From Lachnospiraceae bacterium (GTDB lineage Bacteria > Bacillota > Clostridia > Lachnospirales > Lachnospiraceae), in the NCBI GenBank assembly GCA_910574745.1, contig CAJTCE010000013.1, forward strand, positions 20,013-84,012: DNA of 64,000 bases. The letters are read 5' to 3'. The translations under genes and the position numbers were made by a program. Position 1 is the stretch's first letter. Each line of letters starts with the position of its first letter. This document shows positions 59,602-64,000 of this stretch, one piece after another. The notes beneath the pieces were generated by a model. That model saw only the letters and a program-made list of their open reading frames with translations, was not told the DNA's origin and ran no database searches.

Positions 59602-59623
59602 ACAACTGAAATTATACGGACAT

Positions 59624-59986
59624 TTGCACAATTTTATCAATACGTTAACTATTCCCTTTTTCATTGATAAATTGCAGAGGATAAATAATGACATTTCAGA
59701 TATTATCTACAGTAGCAAAAATGAGGCCGAATTAACAGAAACGAAGAAAAAGCTGGTTCAAAAGAAAACTCTTGCTGACAGAATTAATGTAATGGGGCTT
59801 GCTGATTATCTCATTATGGGAAACGGAGATGTACAAAACAATATCAATCAAGAAATGTCTGTTAAAGAAGATCTGTTTGAAGCAATTATTGGTGCGGTGG
59901 CGCTGGACTCTGATTGGAATATGGAAGTACTTCAAGATGTTATTGAAATCATGCTTAAAAAAACAAGCCGCCTATCAGATGCTTAA
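59624..59986 (+). pseudogene. RNase III-domain protein lacking its N-terminus
   Basis: The frame (about 120 codons from a TTG, no ribosome site) ends with EDLFEAIIGAVALDSDWNME and VLQDVIEIML, the second conserved block of RNase III domains. The first block with the LGDAVL catalytic signature is absent; the sequence starts at about the middle of the domain (NTLTIPFFIDKLQRINNDIS, INVMGLADYLIMGNGDVQNN). Related stand-alone domains exist in DEAD-box or CRISPR-linked proteins, but here the 5' half is lost. Plus strand, divergent from rloA. Confidence 0.65.
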
Positions 59987-60038
59987 GTATACTTTATCAC
60001 AATAAAATCAACACCTATAAACATTTACTCTTCCATCA

Positions 60039-60072
60039 AAACTGGCAGTTCTTTTATCATAACTGCCAGTTT
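60039..60072. terminator. Bidirectional terminator-like hairpin
   Basis: AAACTGGCAGTT (60039-60050) and AACTGCCAGTTT (60061-60072) are exact complements around a 10-nt loop. U-tracts are short on both sides (TTTT on the minus strand). It lies between the RNase III remnant and the methyltransferase gene. Confidence 0.5.
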
Positions 60073-60089
60073 CTCCATTCGCATTTTTC

Positions 60090-60203
60090 CTATTTTACAC
60101 TCCATACAAACCGTTCTTTTTTATCCCAACCATACGCCCGGTCATTACTTGTTTCCCCGGTAAATAATGAGTTACTCTCTGCCGTAGGGAAACTTACAAC
60201 CGA
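60090..60203 (-). pseudogene. C-terminal remnant of an unrecognised gene
   Basis: A 37-codon open stretch between stops on the minus strand reads VVSFPTAESNSLFTGETSND and RAYGWDKKERFVWSVK, ending TAG at 60090. Composition is protein-like but no start or ribosome site exists. Family not recognised. The remainder of 59987-60315 shows only the hairpin above. Confidence 0.35.
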
Positions 60204-60315
60204 CTATGACACAGCCACTTCTTGGTAAACAGAAAAAAATTGAAACAAAAAGAATACTTCTTTAGCTATAAAACGCTTTTGGGATTATTTCTAATACCAT
60301 GAATACATACAATGC

Positions 60316-61023
60316 CTATTTTAACTTTATATAAATACCCACAAAGCAGGTATAGGGTTTGATAATCGTTTCAAAATGCTGCTTGTCGCCTCTGGCAAAA
60401 TCATTATCGGCTGCAAGCCACTCGTCCCACGCTTTGCTAAAGCAATCCATTTCCCACGTTTGTACCATTTCAATTCGATCGCCGCTGCCAATGAGCTCTT
60501 TCCATATTTTCGGGCTTTTAAACATATAGGCATCATCCCCAAGCCAATCAGAAAGAAGTTCTTCGGCACGGTCTGTATATTCATCCTTCAAGCCGGGAAT
60601 GCCGATCAACACCACACCTTTATCTTTTATGAATGGCAGAATCTTTTCCTGAAAAAACCCCTTATGACCTGCAAAATAATGGTATGAGTCAATACTAACC
60701 AGTGCATTAAACTGCTTTTCTTTAAAATGAAGATCATTCGCATCCTCACAAACAGGTACTACCTGTGCTCCTATTCCCCACCTCTCAAATCGTTTTCCGT
60801 TCTCTTCTGCACTTACCCAGAGATCGTTTGCCCAAACCCTTGCACCGGTCTCTCTGGCAATTACCAGACTGGTCATTCCCGTTCCGCATCCCAAATCAAG
60901 AATGGAGGCGTCAGGAGCCAATTGCAGGGGATACCTGTTAAATAACTCTTCTAAAATCCTTATACTATTTGGTCCCATCATGGTTTCTGATGAGATGTAC
61001 TGCTTGTAATTACTGATATTCAT
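60316..61023 (-). CDS. Class I SAM-dependent methyltransferase
   Basis: The product is 235 residues from ATG at 61023 (AGGAGG upstream). The SAM-binding motif I is ASILDLGCGTGMTSLVIARE near 40-59; VWANDLWVSAEENGKRFERW, CEDANDLHFKEKQFNALVSI (motif II) and KDKGVVLIGIPGLKDEYTD (motif III) follow. It has a conserved SDWLGDDAYMFKSPKIWKEL segment as in Zn-free small-molecule methyltransferases. Substrate unknown. Complete, unlike the two broken methyltransferases at 52-53 kb. Confidence 0.88.
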   Translation of the reverse strand: MNISNYKQYISSETMMGPNSIRILEELFNRYPLQLAPDASILDLGCGTGMTSLVIARETGARVWANDLWVSAEENGKRFERWGIGAQVVPVCEDANDLHFKEKQFNALVSIDSYHYFAGHKGFFQEKILPFIKDKGVVLIGIPGLKDEYTDRAEELLSDWLGDDAYMFKSPKIWKELIGSGDRIEMVQTWEMDCFSKAWDEWLAADNDFARGDKQHFETIIKPYTCFVGIYIKLK

Positions 61024-61104
61024 ATATCTTCTCCTCCTATAAAACTTAAAAGTTCCCTCAAATTTTTTAACCAATTTTGAAATTTTCAATTTATTACAAA
61101 ACTG

Positions 61105-61437
61105 CTATTTTTTGCAGACTGTATGACTGACAACAATTATCACAAAACAATCAACGGCTACCATGCCAAGGAAAATATATGCAAAGGCAGCCGGCAGCAC
61201 ATCTTCAAACAATCCCATAACCAAAATGAGAATTGCTATGACAGCCATGCCGCTTCCTGTTGTTCGACACAGTTTCTTTTTATCATATTTTGCCTTTTCT
61301 TCTGTTGACGCCATATTGTAACCGGCAATAAGCCAGCTTCCATGACCGGAAAGTAAAATTACGGACAATACCAAAAATATGGCAAATGCCACCCATATTA
61401 CCCAATCCGGTCCGTTTGAAATATCTGATAATTTCAT
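61105..61437 (-). CDS. DUF3784-type small membrane protein
   Basis: The 110-residue protein has three hydrophobic helices (about 12-32, 62-78, 84-105) and the DUF3784 mark GHGSWLIAGYNMASTEEKAK YD near 31-52 (split here for length). Function unknown. It overlaps the nitrilase-type gene by 4 nt (ATGA at 61434-61437), so the two are translationally coupled. Confidence 0.8.
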   Translation of the reverse strand: MKLSDISNGPDWVIWVAFAIFLVLSVILLSGHGSWLIAGYNMASTEEKAKYDKKKLCRTTGSGMAVIAILILVMGLFEDVLPAAFAYIFLGMVAVDCFVIIVVSHTVCKK

Positions 61438-62357
61438 GATTTTATCCTCTCTTTACAGCTGGAATTTGACGATGATATGTTCATCTGCTCCATATATGTT
61501 CCACCAGCTTTTTCATTATTGAAGTTTTCCCGTATAAAGGGATATTCGGTTTTCTCACTCAGCAATAAATCATATGCCCTTACCTTGCGGAAGGTATTTC
61601 CCATCATCTCATGCTCCCTGTAATTTCGAATTGCATCTAAGTCAAATTCTGCATAAAATAAACCTTCCGTCAAATCATCCGCCATCAATAAAACGTTATC
61701 CGCACATTTACCGTTTTCATCCCAGCAAATCGGACTAAATGCGCAGGAATTACCGGCATTCTCACCATTGGGATTTGCCATTGCAACACCAGTCATATTC
61801 TCATAGGCTCTGGTCTGTAACGCGCACAGGCGCGGTTTCATTGCACTGCAATCGTTAGGGACAAGAATTACTTCCGCCCCTTTTAACATAAGTATACGCG
61901 CGCTTTCCGGATATTCACGGTCATAGCAAATCATGATACCCAGTTTCATTCCGTGAAAGTCACAGACATGAAATGCATTCCCGCTTTCAAGACATGCTTC
62001 ATCTGCGAAATCACATGTATGGACTTTTGAGTACTTCATGATTATCACGCCGTTTTTATCTACTACATATGCTGAATTTTGCGGTTTATCCAGTCCCTTT
62101 GTAATGGCAGTCAACACTACTCCAAGATGCAGTTTTCTTGCAATACCACATATTTCCCGGATATAAGGACTGTTCTCATCCAATGCCTCGTCGTTACTCA
62201 TGGGTAACTCATACCCTGTTAAAAACGCCTCCGGCAGCAAAAGAATATCCGCCTTGTTTTTTGCGGCTTCCTGCATTTTCTCAATGATGATATCCGTATT
62301 TTTATTGCATTGCCGATTTAATGATTTCATTTGTAAAACCGCTACATTCAGCTTCAT
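61434..62357 (-). CDS. Carbon-nitrogen hydrolase (nitrilase superfamily)
   Basis: The 307-residue protein has the complete Glu-Lys-Cys triad: E43 in LLPEAFLTGYE, K111 in MKYSKVHTCDF, and C144 in IMICYDREYP. The PENMTG-type segment is AYENMTGVAMANPNGEN. It hydrolyses an amide or nitrile; candidates include deaminated glutathione, omega-amides or N-carbamoyl compounds. The C-terminus (about 280-307) is extended and Ser/Asn-rich. GAGGA site before the ATG. Confidence 0.9.
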   Translation of the reverse strand: MKLNVAVLQMKSLNRQCNKNTDIIIEKMQEAAKNKADILLLPEAFLTGYELPMSNDEALDENSPYIREICGIARKLHLGVVLTAITKGLDKPQNSAYVVDKNGVIIMKYSKVHTCDFADEACLESGNAFHVCDFHGMKLGIMICYDREYPESARILMLKGAEVILVPNDCSAMKPRLCALQTRAYENMTGVAMANPNGENAGNSCAFSPICWDENGKCADNVLLMADDLTEGLFYAEFDLDAIRNYREHEMMGNTFRKVRAYDLLLSEKTEYPFIRENFNNEKAGGTYMEQMNISSSNSSCKERIKS

Positions 62358-62358
62358 T

Positions 62359-62604
62359 CTATTTTCCTCGTTTATTCATCCTTGATTTATCAATTTGAAG
62401 TTTTATGCCAAGCGCAAGTACAAAACCTCCAAGCAATATAAAAAATGACCACACAGCATTCCAATATATTGAGTCCACGTCAAACATTCACAGTAAAAAT
62501 TCAGCATAAGATTTTCTATCTGTCAATCCCCATATTCTGTGTAAATGGAATAAACCGAACGCCATGAAAAACCAAGGTTCCCATACTATTATCTTCTTTT
62601 CCAA
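62359..62604 (-). pseudogene. Small membrane protein with internal deletion and in-frame stop
   Basis: From a TTG at 62604 (AAGGGG 6 nt upstream) the frame reads EKKIIVWEPWFFMAFGLFHL and RIWGLTDRKSYAEFLL, then TGA (62488-62490). It continues in the same frame as MFDVDSIYWNAVWSFFILLG and FVLALGIKL, stop at 62359. The two parts look like the start and end of one four-helix membrane protein of about 150 residues with the middle missing. The second part alone has an ATG at 62487 (42 residues, one TM) and could be a small gene, but lacks a ribosome site. No family name. Confidence 0.55.
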
Positions 62605-62669
62605 TTTTTTCCCCTTGAATTTCGATATAAGCAAAGCTTGTTTTATCCTGTCAAAAGTTTCGACAAATA

Positions 62670-62894
62670 TCAGGCCAACAGCTCCTTCTCCGTTTCAAGC
62701 AATATCTGCGCTAACACCTTATAATCCAAATATTGTATGCCGTCTTTTCCAAGATAAATCTTATCAGATAATTTACTGCTATAATATAGGTCTATTGCCT
62801 TTTCATAGGAAAAATCACATATCTTTGCCAGATATGTTATGATTCGTTCTTCAAGATTTTCCCGATACACACTTTCTAACATTTCTTCATTCAT
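62670..62894 (-). CDS. Small helical protein of the DUF3791/DUF3990 locus
   Basis: The 74-residue protein has no membrane segment and is mostly alpha-helical (EERIITYLAKICDFSYEKAI, KDGIQYLDYKVLAQILLETE). I recall similar small proteins as the third gene beside DUF3990. It lies 24 nt after the truncated DUF3990 remnant. It may be an accessory or antitoxin part. ATGGAG site upstream. Function unknown. Confidence 0.6.
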   Translation of the reverse strand: MNEEMLESVYRENLEERIITYLAKICDFSYEKAIDLYYSSKLSDKIYLGKDGIQYLDYKVLAQILLETEKELLA

Positions 62895-62918
62895 ATCTCC
62901 ATTACCTCATAAAACGAT

Positions 62919-63017
62919 TCATAATATAATGAATCCTTTTCCAAAATCAAGCGACCGAAAAGAATGTTCTACATCCGGCTGATTTACAATCACATTTGAA
63001 CCATGATAAACTATCAT
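62919..63017 (-). pseudogene. DUF3990 (ADP-ribosyltransferase-like toxin) N-terminal fragment
   Basis: A 32-codon frame reads MIVYHGSNVIVNQPDVEHSF and LDFGKGFIIL, then TGA. This is the start of DUF3990 proteins, where the YHGS motif begins the ART-like fold; the remaining roughly 120-140 residues are missing. The ATG overlaps the stop of the DUF3791 gene by ATGA, the normal arrangement. So the toxin-like gene was lost while its small neighbours remain. Confidence 0.7.
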
Positions 63018-63229
63018 ATAGATATCCCCCTGACTGTAAAATATTCCTTGATATCTTCAATAACATACTTTGTACTTTGTGTGTGAAGAATCTCGTAATT
63101 TGGCACTAAAAATCCCATAATACAATTTGTACTTTTCATATTTTTATATACTTCGGAAGGTTTCTGCTTCCATTGATTTGCACATGCATGAATCATATAT
63201 ATAACAAATGAAAAGGTATCTTTATTCAT
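63014..63229 (-). CDS. DUF3791-domain protein
   Basis: The product is 71 residues from ATG at 63229 (AGGG 9 nt upstream). It reads FVIYMIHACANQWKQKPSEV, then YEILHTQSTKYVIEDIKEYF, the DUF3791 hallmark. DUF3791 is usually encoded directly before DUF3990, as here with a 4-nt overlap; the pair is suspected to be a toxin-antitoxin-like unit. Appears intact. Confidence 0.8.
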   Translation of the reverse strand: MNKDTFSFVIYMIHACANQWKQKPSEVYKNMKSTNCIMGFLVPNYEILHTQSTKYVIEDIKEYFTVRGISI

Positions 63230-63266
63230 CTTCCATTTCCCTTCATTTATAATCATCTTTATATCA

Positions 63267-63827
63267 TTACATCGGTTTTAGATTTCTATTAAGCCTGTCT
63301 ACCATCCAGGCAATCCGCTTTTTTCGTCCGGCATCTGTCTTTGCGTCAAAATATGCCCGCGTATAGGTCTTCTTTACCGATGGGGACATAGCCAGAAAGT
63401 TTGTATAGGCAGGCTCATATTCTTCCAACAATGCAGAAAGGTGTGCAATTTGTTCTTCTGTAATACCCATAGGTTTGGGAGCGTCCCACTGTCCGTTTGC
63501 TTTGGCTTCCTCTATTTTCTTTCTGCCAAAATCGGTCATGATTCCCCGTTTTTCAAGCTCTTTGACCAACGCCTTATTTTTCTCCGACCACTTGCTTTTT
63601 TCCCTGCGCATATGAAAATACTTCTTATATGTTTTATCGTCAAGGCTTTGCATCTGTCCGTCAATCCATCCAAAGCAGAGAGCTTCTTCAAGCGCTTCCT
63701 GCGCCTTTATTGTTTTCGGTCCGCCGGTTTTGCCGAATAAAAGCCAGACTCCTTCATTTGACCGGCAATGCTCATAGAGCCATTTCCTGAACTCTTCTCT
63801 GTTGGCAAATTCCACAATATCATTCAT
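63267..63827 (-). CDS. YdeI/OmpD-associated family protein
   Basis: The 186-residue protein has the YdeI pattern: FANREEFRKWLYEHCRSNEG VW at 6-27 (split here for length), EALEEALCFGWIDGQMQSLD near 42-61, YFHMRREKSKWSEKNKALVK, and the C-terminal AYFDAKTDAGRKKRIAWMVD. The family is linked to stress and cationic-peptide resistance in some species; molecular activity is not established. GGAGGA site before the ATG. Confidence 0.87.
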   Translation of the reverse strand: MNDIVEFANREEFRKWLYEHCRSNEGVWLLFGKTGGPKTIKAQEALEEALCFGWIDGQMQSLDDKTYKKYFHMRREKSKWSEKNKALVKELEKRGIMTDFGRKKIEEAKANGQWDAPKPMGITEEQIAHLSALLEEYEPAYTNFLAMSPSVKKTYTRAYFDAKTDAGRKKRIAWMVDRLNRNLKPM

Positions 63828-64000
63828 GATAACTTCCTCCTATCTCAAAATTTGAAATTTGTCAATACATCTCCCGATATATTTTTAAATTTTTATATCA
63901 TCATCCATAAATGGATGTAGTTACTGGTAAATAATGTTCTGACGATGTATATCCATATGCTTACCCTATCAGTTCTCGCTGGGTCTGTGCCCTGACATTC
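63828..64000. other. Right-edge intergenic region with a short palindrome
   Basis: CATCCAT (63902-63908), AA, ATGGATG (63911-63917) form a perfect palindrome upstream of the YdeI gene. On the minus strand the last bases could encode the C-terminus of a preceding gene (VRAQTQRELIG then stop), but too little is visible to claim it. A minus-strand TTGACA near 63863 lacks a good -10. Confidence 0.3.

Noticed and set aside
1..64000. CRISPR array, tRNA, rRNA, transposase or phage genes
   Set aside because: No regularly spaced repeats, cloverleaf sequences, rRNA segments, DDE/serine recombinase motifs or phage structural genes were recognised on either strand.

Overview
The window looks like a chromosomal segment of a low-to-moderate GC anaerobic Firmicute, most likely a gut-type member of the Lachnospiraceae/Clostridia. 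The reasons are AGGAGG ribosome sites before nearly every gene, sigma-A promoters close to consensus, a T-box leader on aspS, CcpA-type and ROK/MarR/GntR operators, and families common in that group (DUF6472, DUF3791/DUF3990, DUF4179 anti-sigma, DUF3784). There are no rRNA or tRNA genes and no intact mobile-element transposase. Nearly all genes lie on the minus strand.

Layout. 0-2.7 kb: a WYL-type regulator cut by the left edge, a MarR/flavin-reductase pair with a promoter and overlapping operator, and gene remnants. 2.7-12.8 kb: a class D beta-lactamase-like lipoprotein behind a ROK repressor, then a sugar operon (substrate-binding protein, ATPase, permease, NagB-like enzyme, PfkB kinase, aldose epimerase) read from a consensus promoter with a perfect inverted repeat at the start site and a cre-like site downstream. 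12.8-19.6 kb: AIM24 protein, ECF sigma/anti-sigma pair, membrane XRE regulator, cell-wall amidase, a LacI remnant and glyA. 19.6-21.1 kb: an unknown membrane/secreted two-gene cassette between imperfect direct repeats. 21.2-46 kb: mostly housekeeping and signalling genes (dagK-like and PAP2 lipid enzymes, aspS with T-box, glycosyltransferase, mutY, 5'-nucleotidase, yqeY, holA, comEC, a GerMN lipoprotein with a two-component system, comEA, argD, argB, and a large hybrid kinase).

46-64 kb is accessory and decaying. It has a GntR-controlled pair of ABC transporters and intact small enzymes (GNATs, VOC, HD, nitroreductase, RibD-like reductase, nitrilase, YdeI). Among these lie many broken genes, several of which have lost an internal segment while keeping the reading frame: an ABC ATPase, an HTH protein, threonine aldolase, an SRPBCC protein, a membrane protein and two methyltransferases. 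An RloA/RloB-type defence pair is present, but rloB carries an in-frame stop. A DUF3990 toxin-like gene is truncated beside an intact DUF3791 gene.

The most unusual signal is a pair of structured elements (23033-23292, core on minus; 51950-52132, core on plus). They share a conserved core with compensatory base changes, but each is closed by its own long inverted-repeat arms with no shared sequence. They look like two members of an RNA or mobile-element family that I cannot name.
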